Shown: piece after piece, positions 1 to 7,512 of the stretch
How positions within the stretch are numbered: the first letter of the stretch is position 1
Layout: each line of letters begins with the position of its first letter
Origin: JAIPJA01 sp964390115
Lineage (GTDB): Bacteria > Patescibacteriota > Patescibacteriia > Patescibacteriales > UBA12465
Length of the DNA stretch: 57,474 bases
Direction of reading: 5' to 3'
Assembly (NCBI GenBank): GCA_964390115.1
Contig: CAYMGT010000001.1
Coordinates: 1-57,474 of the forward strand
The notes under the pieces: generated by a model
Told to the model about the DNA's origin: nothing
Databases searched by the model: none
The model's input: the letters and a program-made list of their open reading frames with translations, nothing else
Program-made: the position numbers and the translations under genes

Positions 1-328
1 AGCATGGTTCTTACACCTTGGGCGACACACGTGCTACAATGGGAAGGACAAAGGGTTGCCAAGCCGTAAGGCGGAGCTAATCCCTAAAACCTTTTCTCAG
101 TTCGGATTGAGGTCTGCAACTCGACCTCATGAAGTTGGAATCGCTAGTAATCGTGGGTCAGCCACACCACGGTGAATACGTTCTCGGGTCTTGTACTCAC
201 CGCCCGTCACGTCAAGGGAGCTGGCAGTACCCGAAGCCCCTCTTTGAGGGTCGAAGGTAAGGCTGGTGACAAGGACGAAGTCGTAACAAGGCATCTGTAG
301 CGGAAGCTGTGGATGGATCACCTCCTTT
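1..328 (+). rRNA. rrs: 16S ribosomal RNA, 3' part (5' end outside window)
   Basis: This is the last ~330 nt of 16S rRNA. It contains the conserved blocks around E. coli positions 1220-1240 (ACACGTGCTACAATGG), 1390-1407 (CACCGCCCGTCAC), 1492-1506 (AAGTCGTAACAAGG) and the 3' tail GGATCACCTCCTTT, so the anti-Shine-Dalgarno CCTCC is intact at 321-325. Several normally invariant positions differ: TTGTACTCACCG replaces TTGTACACACCG, and AAGGCATCTGTA replaces AAGGTAGCCGTA. Such departures are usual in CPR bacteria. The exact 3' end is placed by analogy and may be off by 1-3 nt. Confidence 0.97.
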
Positions 329-444
329 CTAGGGAGTTTCTGCAAACCTTAATCGGCGACGCAGAAGGTCGGCTTACCTTCTTTGAAGGTAGGCGTTGAT
401 GCCTACTTGGATCAAAAAATCTTCAATACCAAATTTAAAACACA
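329..444 (+). other. 16S downstream spacer with hairpins, no tRNA or 23S
   Basis: The spacer after 16S contains no tRNA and no start of 23S rRNA. It can form short hairpins: TACCTTC/GAAGGTA around a TTT loop, and GTAGGC/GCCTAC around GTTGAT. These overlap, so only some can form at once. They may be processing signals for 16S maturation, which is inference. The stretch leads straight into a terminator. Confidence 0.6.
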
Positions 445-476
445 CAAAAAAAACCCTTAATTAAAGGGTTTTTTTT
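445..476 (+). terminator. Rho-independent terminator after 16S rRNA
   Basis: The stem AACCCTT (452-458) pairs with AAGGGTT (464-470), with a loop of about 5 nt and eight Ts at 469-476. A run of As on the 5' side makes it usable from both strands. It can end the 16S transcript and the minus-strand gene that stops at 527. It shows that 16S is not co-transcribed with 23S here. Confidence 0.88.
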
Positions 477-526
477 GTTTATATCTCTAACTACAATAAT
501 TATTTAAAAAAATAAAAACTATTTTA

Positions 527-1018
527 TTATATCATTCCCGCTGAAGAATCTCCCCAAATTCTTTGAAAAGCTTCACTGGGATTATTTGATGACCTTGTGT
601 TTATTAGCACTGTATTAGGAGAAAAAATTAAATCCTTTAATTCTTGTCTCGTTCCAAAAAAAGGACCTTCAAACCCCTCAACAAACTGCCCAATAGTAGC
701 ATCTATAACACAGTCTTTCTCTTCCTCACAATTAGCAACTAAGTATGTATGTCCATTTGAATTTTTATCACTTGAAATAGCTCCCTTTATTGGAACTTTG
801 GAGTCTAATCTACATAATATGTTCGTAGTAATAGTTCCGCACATACCTATCAAATCTCCTTTATCCATTTTTTCTTTAATTTCTTCGGGCAACGCCTCAA
901 TTGCAATTTTAACCTTTTCCCTTACTTGATCTATTGTAAAATTTTCCTTTAAACTCTCTTTATTGATTATTTCTTCATTTTTTTTAAAAAAATTAAAAAA
1001 ATTTTTTTCTTTAAACAT
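527..1018 (-). CDS. Small protein with possible Cys-His-Asp (papain/transglutaminase-like) site
   Basis: This 163-residue soluble protein has no signal peptide. I do not recognise it as a named family. Its C-terminal two thirds show a Cys...His...Asp order like the papain/transglutaminase fold: Cys60 in GMCGTIT, His90 in GHTYLV and Asp106 in VIDATIGQF. The last block (aromatic or hydrophobic residues, I-D-x-T, then a Q-F) is typical of the Asp strand in such folds. The N-terminal 30 residues are Lys/Phe/Asn-rich and probably disordered. It lies 23 nt downstream of trpS on the same strand, and the spacer is almost entirely an AT repeat without a Shine-Dalgarno sequence. The enzymatic role is inference; protease, amidase or an inactive relative are all possible. 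Confidence 0.72.
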   Translation of the reverse strand: MFKEKNFFNFFKKNEEIINKESLKENFTIDQVREKVKIAIEALPEEIKEKMDKGDLIGMCGTITTNILCRLDSKVPIKGAISSDKNSNGHTYLVANCEEEKDCVIDATIGQFVEGFEGPFFGTRQELKDLIFSPNTVLINTRSSNNPSEAFQRIWGDSSAGMI

Positions 1019-1040
1019 ATATATATATATATATATATAT
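1017..1040. repeat. (AT)12 microsatellite between trpS stop and next start codon
   Basis: An uninterrupted run of 12 AT units fills the space between the trpS stop codon (1042-1044) and the start codon of the downstream minus-strand gene (ATG at 1018; the first AT unit overlaps that codon). It occupies the whole ribosome-binding region. Runs of this length are prone to slippage. Confidence 0.95.
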
Positions 1041-1041
1041 G

Positions 1042-2037
1042 TTAATTATAAATACCTATAGCTTTTTTAACTTTATTTAAAGTATCTTTAGCTATACTCT
1101 TAGCTTCCCTATTTCCTTGTAACAAGTAAGTTAAAACTTTCTCATCGCTTATATTATTATATCTCTTTTGAAAATCACTTAAAAAACCTATCACTACCTC
1201 AGCCAAATCTTTTTTGAATTCTCCATAACCCTTAGCTTGATATTTGAGCTCCAATTCTTTTATACTTAAATTTGATAAAAGAGAATAAATAGTTAAAAGA
1301 TTAGAAATAGCTGGCTTTGTTTCTTTATTGTATTTAATTTCTGATCCAGTGTCAGTAACTGCTTTCATAATTTTTTTTCTTGCTTTACCAGGAGAGTCTA
1401 AAAGAGCAATGTAGTTAAGTTCAGATTTAGCAGATTTGCTCATTTTTTTACTAACATCATCAAGACCCATTATTCTAGCCCCTGACTTATCAATTAAAGG
1501 TTCTGGTACTTTAAAAATACCTTCAACTTGGGAATTAAAACGTTTAGCTAAAACTCTTGTTAGCTCAACATGTTGTTTTTGATCTTCTCCGGTTGGCACT
1601 AAAGAAGTGTTATATAGCAAAATATCAGAAGCCATTAAAACTGGATAGTCAAAAAGTCCAACCGAAACATTTTCATTACCTTGAGATTTATCCTTATACT
1701 GAGTCATTTTATTTAAATCACTCATTCTGGCACTAAGGCAATTCAAAACCCAAGCTAGCTCTGTATGTTCGCTTAACTGAGATTGCTGAAAAATAATACT
1801 TTTTTGCGGATCAATTCCACTAGCTAAATATATTTTAGCAGTTTCAATAATATTTTTTTTTAATTTGAGAGCATCTTGTTTAACTGTAATAGCATGATAA
1901 TCAACTACACAAAAAATACACCTATACTTATCTTGTAAATCTCTCCAACGAGAAATAGCTCCTAAGTAATTGCCTAGATGCAGGTTACCCGTGGGCTGTA
2001 CTCCAGAAAATATTATTGACTTTTCTTGATTATTCAT
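1042..2037 (-). CDS. trpS: Tryptophanyl-tRNA synthetase
   Basis: This is a cytoplasmic class Ic synthetase that charges tRNA-Trp with tryptophan using ATP. At 331 residues it has the usual bacterial length. The HIGH-type signature is HLGN at 20-23, following the family pattern SGVQPTGNLHLGN. The VPTGEDQKQH block is at 147-156 and KMSKS at 198-202. The Rossmann fold is followed by the helical anticodon-binding region. It stands downstream of the secreted protease gene (39 nt gap) on the same strand and may share its transcript with the small Cys-His-Asp protein after it. No Shine-Dalgarno sequence is visible at the start. The assignment is secure. Confidence 0.97.
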   Translation of the reverse strand: MNNQEKSIIFSGVQPTGNLHLGNYLGAISRWRDLQDKYRCIFCVVDYHAITVKQDALKLKKNIIETAKIYLASGIDPQKSIIFQQSQLSEHTELAWVLNCLSARMSDLNKMTQYKDKSQGNENVSVGLFDYPVLMASDILLYNTSLVPTGEDQKQHVELTRVLAKRFNSQVEGIFKVPEPLIDKSGARIMGLDDVSKKMSKSAKSELNYIALLDSPGKARKKIMKAVTDTGSEIKYNKETKPAISNLLTIYSLLSNLSIKELELKYQAKGYGEFKKDLAEVVIGFLSDFQKRYNNISDEKVLTYLLQGNREAKSIAKDTLNKVKKAIGIYN

Positions 2038-2076
2038 AAACTATATTTAAACATTATATTACAATTAGTACTATAC

Positions 2077-4467
2077 TTATTTTAAACTATCAAAATTATC
2101 ATTAGAAATTCCTAATCCTTGATTTCTCATAACTGAAAAGGCGTCGTTAGGGCGACCTAGAAAGTGTCTTTTACCATCTTCAGGGCTAATATACCACGCC
2201 TCTCCGTTTTTCTCCACCTGTAAAAATATTTTACCTTTTTGTTTATTTTTAAAGTCTGTATCTAAGTTTAACTTACCTTCTCCTAAGGGATTATAATTGT
2301 TTTGTAGCTCTTCTCTATCACTATAACTATCTCCATCAGTGTCTTGTTTATTTTTATCCGTACCAATAGAATCTTCTAGCATGTCAGACAAACCGTCTCC
2401 ATCTGAATCTTCTCCACTAAGATTATCTAAACTAATAGCAATTTTATTTAAATTATCATTAGAAATACCTACCCCCTGTTCTCTCATTACAGAGAAAGCA
2501 TCTTCAGGGCGACCAAGGGAGTACATTTTTTCAAAACTAGGACTAATATAATAAGCTTGACCCTTGTCTTCTACGGTTAAAATAATTTTGCCTTTTAAAT
2601 TATTATACATGCTCTTATTTTTTATTTCTATTTCGTTCTCGTTTTCTTTTTGGTTATTATTTTCATTTTCCTCGTTACCCTCCTTGTTGTCTTTATCATT
2701 ATTTGCGTTACTTAAAGCTAAAGTCGGTAAAGATTCTGATAAAGGTGAGTTACTTAAACTTAAAGTGGAAATAGCGCTCAAGGCACTACTCAAAATTTTA
2801 TTTTTTTCTTCTTCATTATCACCAATATATGAAAAAGTTAAATCTAAGACTACATCCGTTAATTTAATAGTATAAGACCTATTTAAAGAAAATGTTTTAT
2901 CACCCGCCATAGATTTCTCCGCATAATCTAAAGCAATAATATTAGGAAATTGAGAATTTAAATAATAATCTGACTGAGAAGCTGTCATTTTTATAGAATA
3001 ATTAAAAAGAAAGCCTAAGCTATTTACTTGTGCAAATTGCTCAACAAAATCTTCTAACGTTTGAGTATTAGTAAAACCTTTCTCATCTTCATCAAGTTCT
3101 TGCACAGAAATAGTTAAAAAAGTATTATTAAAATTAGGATTAAAAAGAAGCACAGGCTCTTCAGATAAATTTTGAGCTAAAATTTTCCAATTATCAACAG
3201 ACTTTAGGCTAAAAACAGGTTCGGAGTTAACAAAGTTATTATCCGGAATATAGTTATTGGTTTCGCTAATTATAATAGAGCTTAAAACTTCTTCAATTAA
3301 AACTTTATCTTGATCATTTTCTCCATAATCATAAGAAAAAATTATAATATAATTATTAACTGGCAAAGCATAAATTTTAAACATACTCTCTCCCATAAGT
3401 TCAATCTCTTTTTTTTGCCATAAATTATCACCTGCTTGAAAAGAGCCACTGTCTTTTATACTTATCATATTAGAATATTCTGTGTTTTGAAAACTAGCTT
3501 TAAGAAATAAACTAACATCTGACGCAGTGGTAATATAAGGCATAGCATGAGCTTTCACCTCAATTATTCCGCTATTTTCTTCATCATTATCAGTTATTAT
3601 TAAATCATTTTCATCCTCACAATTAAACTCCCAATCAGTAGGCCTGGTTACAGAAAAATCTGGATTTTCATAATTAAATATATTGCTATTGTTCGCATCT
3701 AAAGATTTCTTTATCATTTCTATGGCTCTGGAATATAAAGAATTAGTTTGCGGGACATCTTGTTTATGATTATTAATCCAATTTTCTACCGAACTAATTT
3801 TTATAACATAACCTAAACTTGCTAAAAAATCTGAATGAGCTGCACTGGTAATACCTAATAAATTACCTTGATCGTCTATGGCGGCCCCACCAGAATTACC
3901 AAAAGAAGTAATGGCATCAATTTTTAACCATTCTTTATTATATTTATTCTCTTTACCGCTAATTATTCCTTGCGTAGTAGTTAAAGTGTTTCCACCTATT
4001 TCGGGATAACCCAAAGCTGTGACTTGAGAACTTACTTCAACTTCTTCTATACCTAAAGATAAATAAGGAAAAACGCTAACATTGCTATAGCCAGAAATAC
4101 TATTAATCTTTAAAAGTGCTAAATCTAAATCCTCATCTTTAGCAATAACTTGAGCCGTGAAACTACAATTAGGCTCTAATGATACATCTTCAGTTAAACA
4201 AATTGAGTAAACTGTTTCTAGTTCCTTATTTGTTAAATTATCCTTTTGGCTAATTACATGATAATTAGTTAAAACAATCCCTGATTTATCTATTATAACC
4301 CCAGAACCAGAAGAAATATTGTTTAACTTATATTTTTCATCTAAACCAAATGTTTTTATTTTAACAATTGCTTTGTAAGCATTTTCCTTATTTTCTGCTT
4401 TAACTTCTGAACTTAAAACGAAAAAAGTAATTAATAAAAAACAAAAAACTATAATTTTTTTAAACAT
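2077..4467 (-). CDS. Secreted trypsin-like (S1C, DegP-type) protease with C-terminal repeats and calcium-binding TSP3 motifs
   Basis: This is a 796-residue exported protein. A signal peptide covers about residues 1-24 (KK, hydrophobic core, VKA-E). A chymotrypsin-fold domain follows with catalytic His70 (LTNYHV), Asp115 (DLDLALLKI) and Ser192 (FGNSGGAAID). The middle (about 240-590) has no motif I recognise and may hold two related beta-rich domains. An Asn/Glu/Lys linker lies at about 596-620. The C-terminus carries two copies of a ~53-residue repeat (625-677 and 744-796) sharing G-K-I, Y-I-S-P, L-G-R-P and A-F-S-V-M-R. Between them lie thrombospondin type-3-like calcium motifs (DSDGDGLSD, DTDGDSYSD). 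There is no PDZ domain, unlike DegP/HtrA. The repeat architecture recurs in CPR surface proteins and probably anchors or presents the protease on the cell surface (inference). Confidence 0.88.
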   Translation of the reverse strand: MFKKIIVFCFLLITFFVLSSEVKAENKENAYKAIVKIKTFGLDEKYKLNNISSGSGVIIDKSGIVLTNYHVISQKDNLTNKELETVYSICLTEDVSLEPNCSFTAQVIAKDEDLDLALLKINSISGYSNVSVFPYLSLGIEEVEVSSQVTALGYPEIGGNTLTTTQGIISGKENKYNKEWLKIDAITSFGNSGGAAIDDQGNLLGITSAAHSDFLASLGYVIKISSVENWINNHKQDVPQTNSLYSRAIEMIKKSLDANNSNIFNYENPDFSVTRPTDWEFNCEDENDLIITDNDEENSGIIEVKAHAMPYITTASDVSLFLKASFQNTEYSNMISIKDSGSFQAGDNLWQKKEIELMGESMFKIYALPVNNYIIIFSYDYGENDQDKVLIEEVLSSIIISETNNYIPDNNFVNSEPVFSLKSVDNWKILAQNLSEEPVLLFNPNFNNTFLTISVQELDEDEKGFTNTQTLEDFVEQFAQVNSLGFLFNYSIKMTASQSDYYLNSQFPNIIALDYAEKSMAGDKTFSLNRSYTIKLTDVVLDLTFSYIGDNEEEKNKILSSALSAISTLSLSNSPLSESLPTLALSNANNDKDNKEGNEENENNNQKENENEIEIKNKSMYNNLKGKIILTVEDKGQAYYISPSFEKMYSLGRPEDAFSVMREQGVGISNDNLNKIAISLDNLSGEDSDGDGLSDMLEDSIGTDKNKQDTDGDSYSDREELQNNYNPLGEGKLNLDTDFKNKQKGKIFLQVEKNGEAWYISPEDGKRHFLGRPNDAFSVMRNQGLGISNDNFDSLK
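2080..2238 (-). repeat. Protein repeat copy 2 (LGRP-AFSVMR module)
   Basis: This encodes residues 744-796 of the secreted protease, the last 53 residues. It matches copy 1 (2437-2595) in the core blocks KGKI, YISP, LGRP, DAFSVMR and GISNDN, with substitutions elsewhere. The protein-level spacing is identical, which indicates an old duplication of a domain. Confidence 0.85.
2437..2595 (-). repeat. Protein repeat copy 1 (LGRP-AFSVMR module)
   Basis: This encodes residues 625-677 of the secreted protease. It is the same length as copy 2 and shares the conserved cores KGKI, YISP, LGRP, DAFSVMR and GISNDN. The two copies are separated by a 66-residue linker with TSP3-like Asp-rich motifs. Confidence 0.85.
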
Positions 4468-4532
4468 AATTTTTATTATATATATTAATATTATTTATTA
4501 TAACAAATTTGTTTTTTAAAAACTAATTAATA

Positions 4533-4561
4533 TTGCCAAGAAAACATTCTCTTGCTAATCT
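4533..4561 (+). promoter_or_regulatory. Promoter of tRNA-Pro
   Basis: TTGCCA (4533-4538), a 17-nt spacer and TAATCT (4556-4561) place a start site near 4568, just before the tRNA 5' end at 4571. Confidence 0.6.
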
Positions 4562-4570
4562 AAAATTTAT

Positions 4571-4644
4571 CGGGGTGTAATATAATGGTAGCATGCAAGT
4601 ATGGGGTATCTGTAGCTTAGGTTCAATTCCTAGCATCCCGACCA
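4571..4644 (+). tRNA. tRNA-Pro(GGG), CCA encoded
   Basis: The acceptor stem CGGGGTG pairs with CATCCCG. The T-arm is TTAGG-TTCAATT-CCTAG, and discriminator A is followed by encoded CCA. The C1-G72 pair with A73 is the hallmark of bacterial tRNA-Pro. The anticodon loop A-T-GGG-G-T gives anticodon GGG, with G37 as usual for this tRNA. The anticodon stem (CAAGT/ATCTG) contains one A-C mismatch and one G-U pair, and the D-stem is only weakly paired, so the molecule is degenerate but still tRNA-like. It is 71 nt without CCA. Confidence 0.82.
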
Positions 4645-4646
4645 AC

Positions 4647-4861
4647 AAAAAACTCCATCGTAAACCATTTAAGATTTCGGCTAATTTATAAAGGAAACTT
4701 TATACAAGTTTGAGAGTTTTAGGATAAATTAACTAAAAAAGCTAATTGTCCTTTAATCTTTCAATATTAGCCCCTTACTATCTTGACTTTAAACCACGGT
4801 TCAAAGTATTAGATAATAAATAAAAAATATTTTGTCCAAAACTTAAATGATTAATGGAGTT
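4647..4861 (-). ncRNA. Orphan structured RNA 1 (~215 nt, rod with internal hairpins)
   Basis: No reading frame is present. On the minus strand the 5' end AACUCCAU (4861-4854) pairs with AUGGAGUU (4658-4651), 8 bp. CAUUUAAG (4849-4842) pairs with CUUAAAUG (4673-4666), and the next segment UUUUGG pairs with CCGAAA, so the helix continues with a single bulge. Inner hairpins are CUUUGAAC-CGUG-GUUUAAAG, GCUAA..UUG with CAA..UUAGC, and AUAAAG-UUUC-CUUUAU nested near UAAUUU/AAAUUA. Two A-C mismatches on the plus strand become G-U or U-G pairs on the minus strand, favouring minus-strand transcription. An extended -10 (TGTTATAAT) ends 7 nt before 4861, and six Us follow the last helix. The overall shape recalls 6S RNA, but no conserved 6S, RNase P, tmRNA or SRP sequence is visible. 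Confidence 0.62.
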
Positions 4862-4867
4862 ATTTTT

Positions 4868-4876
4868 ATTATAACA
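4868..4876 (-). promoter_or_regulatory. Extended -10 promoter for orphan RNA 1
   Basis: On the minus strand TG-T-TATAAT (4876 to 4868) forms an extended -10 element. The -35 match is poor. The predicted start at about 4861 coincides with the first base of the terminal helix. It is divergent from, and nearly overlaps, the plus-strand promoter at 4882-4910. Confidence 0.55.
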
Positions 4877-4881
4877 TAAAT

Positions 4882-4910
4882 TTGTAAAAAAGTAATAATA
4901 AAGATATAAT
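4882..4910 (+). promoter_or_regulatory. Promoter of LCP-family gene
   Basis: TTGTAA (4882-4887), a 17-nt spacer and TATAAT (4905-4910) predict a start near 4917, which gives a leader of about 29 nt before the ATG at 4946. No Shine-Dalgarno sequence precedes that ATG. Confidence 0.55.
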
Positions 4911-4945
4911 AAAAAAATATAAAGCTAACAAATATTAGTAAATTT

Positions 4946-6064
4946 ATGATAGACTTTCAAGAAAAAATGGAAGCCCAAGATGCTTTGTGGGAAAATAATA
5001 ACCCTGAAAAACCTAATAAAGTCAGAAAAGTTTTTAAACTAACATCATACTTAATTATTTTTGTTATAATTGGTTTCTTTATATTCTCCAGCACCGTTCT
5101 TATGAGCAGTCAAAGCTCAGAAAATTGGTTATCTGGTATGTCTTTTTGGGGGACTATAAAACACCTAACTACCGCCTCGGATAGAGGGCTAGAAGGAGAT
5201 AAAGAAGATAGAATTAATATTCTACTTTTAGGCATGGGTGGAAAAAATCATGACGGAGGTTACTTAACTGACACAATTATGTTAGCTAGCATAAAACCCT
5301 CCACTAAAGAGGTTTTTATGATATCNNNNNNNNNNNNNNNNNNNNNNNNNNNNNNNNNNNNNNNNNNNNNNNNNNNNNNNNNNNNNNNNNNNNNNNNNNN
5401 NNNNNNNNNNNNNNNNNNNNNNNNNGTAAACAATAATTTAGATACTAACTTAAATATTGCTGAAATGATACAGCTTTGGAATAAATTTAAAGATATAGAT
5501 AGAAATAATATAGAGAACGTTGTTTTAGACGATGGTCCCAATGGCTATTTAGTAGCTAGTAGAAGCGACCAAGGGGCCTACATTCTTTTACCTAAGAAAG
5601 GTAATTATAATGAAATTAAACAATTAATTTCTAATCCCTTTGATAAAAACCCTAAAACAGAAACTATTCAAACAGATAGCCAAAAAGAAGATAGCACAGA
5701 TAATAGTACTTTAATGGCACCTAAAAATAGTCAAGTTGAGAGAGATTTTTCTGAAAGCAGTTTAGAAATTTTAAACGGTACAAGAATATCAGGTCTGGCC
5801 GCCGAGACCTCTCAAAACTTAAAACAATATGGCTTTAATATTAATAGAATATCTAATTCACCTCAAGTAAATAATGAACAGACTAAAATTTATGATTTGA
5901 GTTTTGGAGAAAAAAAGGAGGCTTTAAACCTACTAGAAACTGAACTCCAAGCTTCAAGCTCAATTAGCTTACCTGATTGGCTGACAGATTATATAAAAAA
6001 CTCAGTAGAAACTAATACTGACATAAAAAAACCTGACTTTATTATTGTTCTTGGTTTAAAATAA
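4946..6064 (+). CDS. LytR-CpsA-Psr (LCP) family cell-envelope protein, interrupted by assembly gap
   Basis: LCP proteins attach undecaprenyl-linked glycopolymers to the cell wall or surface. A short cytoplasmic N-terminus precedes one membrane segment (about residues 32-54). The start of the LCP domain is visible (RINILLLGMGG, then YLTDTIMLASI). After the gap comes a stretch like the end of the domain, then a LytR_C-type domain (LEILNGTRISGLA, about residue 273 on). The LCP core normally spans some 150 more residues between the two visible parts, including the catalytic Arg/Asp positions. The 100 Ns are therefore a placeholder and the true protein is longer than the 372 codons shown. That the frame stays open across the Ns is not evidence about gap size. 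It is followed 3 nt later by der. Confidence 0.85.
   Translation: MIDFQEKMEAQDALWENNNPEKPNKVRKVFKLTSYLIIFVIIGFFIFSSTVLMSSQSSENWLSGMSFWGTIKHLTTASDRGLEGDKEDRINILLLGMGGKNHDGGYLTDTIMLASIKPSTKEVFMIXXXXXXXXXXXXXXXXXXXXXXXXXXXXXXXXXXVNNNLDTNLNIAEMIQLWNKFKDIDRNNIENVVLDDGPNGYLVASRSDQGAYILLPKKGNYNEIKQLISNPFDKNPKTETIQTDSQKEDSTDNSTLMAPKNSQVERDFSESSLEILNGTRISGLAAETSQNLKQYGFNINRISNSPQVNNEQTKIYDLSFGEKKEALNLLETELQASSSISLPDWLTDYIKNSVETNTDIKKPDFIIVLGLK
5326..5425. other. Assembly gap (100 Ns)
   Basis: Exactly 100 unknown bases sit inside the LCP-family gene. The round number indicates a scaffold placeholder. Missing domain content suggests that the real gap is several hundred bases. Confidence 0.95.
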
Positions 6065-6067
6065 ATT

Positions 6068-7501
6068 ATGAAAAAAGATAAAAATAAAAAAATTCCTCTA
6101 GTGGTTTTATTTGGTAGAACTAATGTAGGCAAATCCACCATATTAAACCGCTTAGCAGAAAAACATAAAGCAATTGTGTCACCTATATCAGGAACAACAA
6201 GAGATAGTAATTTTGCCCTCATTTCATGGCAAGGTAAAAATTTTGAATTAATTGACTTAGCTGGTCCCGATTTTTATTCTGAGAAAAATAAAAAAATTGA
6301 AGAGATAAATAAAAAAATTAGTCAACAAATAAAACTATATCTACAAAAGGCTGACTTAATTCTTTTTGTAGTAGATAATCGCTCAGGACTATTACCACAA
6401 GACAGTGATTTAGCTAAAAATATTTTAAAGGATAATAAACTTAAAAATAAAACTAAATTAGTAATAAATAAAGTAGACAATTTTAAGTATGCTTCAGAGG
6501 CAGCTCCTTTCTATAAGTTAAACTTAGGTGAACCAATATTAATGTCAGCGGCAACAGGGGCAGGTTCAGGGGATCTATTAGACTTTGTAGTTACTGAGAT
6601 AGAGGCACCTGAAAAAGAAACTTTAGATGATGATAAAAAAATCATTAAAGTTTGCATTTTAGGAAAACCTAATGTTGGTAAATCTTCCCTACTCAATAAA
6701 ATATTAGGCTATGAAAGAGTTGTAGTTAGTGAAATAGCTCACACCACCAGAGAACCCCAGGATACCACTATAGAGTATAAGAATAACTATATAAATTTAG
6801 TAGATACAGCGGGAATAACTAAAAAAATTAAAAACTTAAATACTCTAGAAAAAAGTGGCATCAAAAAATCTCTATCTGTAATGCGTAGAGCTGATATAGT
6901 GCTCTTGGTAACCGAGGGATCAGAAAGCTTAACCCAACAAGAATCTAAACTAATAGAAGAAATAATTAATCATCAAAAAAGTCTAATTATAGTAGCAAAT
7001 AAGTGGGATCTTTTGTTAGAAAAAGACACTAAATTAGAAACAGAAAATATATACTATCACCTTCCCTTTGTTACTTGGGCTCCAATTCATTTCATTAGTT
7101 GTCTTCCTGCTAAAAATACAGTTTTAAAAAGTAAAAAATCAGAAGAAGATACAGTTAATGAAAAATTTATCTCCAAAAGAATAAAAAATCTTTTAGATTT
7201 AATTATGGAAGTCCAATTAGGCAGAGAAAAAACTATAAAGACTGCAGATCTCTATAATTTACTCTTAAAAATTGTCAGAATTCATCCACCATCTAAAGCT
7301 AAAGGCTACAAAAGACCTCATATAAAAAAGATTGAACAAATTAAATTTTCTCCCCCTAAATTTCAAGTTACTATAGGACCAAACGACACTCTAAGTGAAA
7401 GCTATCTTCGTTTTATAAAAAATAAATTAAGGGATTTTTATGGATTTATTGGCACCCCTATTGAAATAAATTTAGTAAAAAAGAAGGGGCTTGAAAAATA
7501 A
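6068..7501 (+). CDS. der: Ribosome-assembly GTPase Der (EngA)
   Basis: This double GTPase is needed for 50S subunit maturation. Two G domains in tandem each show a P-loop (GRTNVGKST at 16-24 and GKPNVGKSS at about 200), followed by NKVD and NKWD as G4. The second G3 is a normal DTAGI. The first is DLAGPD in place of the usual DTGG, so hydrolysis in domain 1 may be altered. The C-terminal KH-like domain is present (PPSKAKGYKRPHIKK and onward). At 477 residues it has family length. It lies 3 nt after the LCP gene and 11 nt before pth, suggesting one operon. Confidence 0.96.
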   Translation: MKKDKNKKIPLVVLFGRTNVGKSTILNRLAEKHKAIVSPISGTTRDSNFALISWQGKNFELIDLAGPDFYSEKNKKIEEINKKISQQIKLYLQKADLILFVVDNRSGLLPQDSDLAKNILKDNKLKNKTKLVINKVDNFKYASEAAPFYKLNLGEPILMSAATGAGSGDLLDFVVTEIEAPEKETLDDDKKIIKVCILGKPNVGKSSLLNKILGYERVVVSEIAHTTREPQDTTIEYKNNYINLVDTAGITKKIKNLNTLEKSGIKKSLSVMRRADIVLLVTEGSESLTQQESKLIEEIINHQKSLIIVANKWDLLLEKDTKLETENIYYHLPFVTWAPIHFISCLPAKNTVLKSKKSEEDTVNEKFISKRIKNLLDLIMEVQLGREKTIKTADLYNLLLKIVRIHPPSKAKGYKRPHIKKIEQIKFSPPKFQVTIGPNDTLSESYLRFIKNKLRDFYGFIGTPIEINLVKKKGLEK

Positions 7502-7512
7502 TTTTTAGCAAT

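Noticed and set aside
127..345. A minus-strand reading frame of 72 codons
   Set aside because: It lies entirely opposite conserved 16S rRNA and its spacer, so it is a chance frame.
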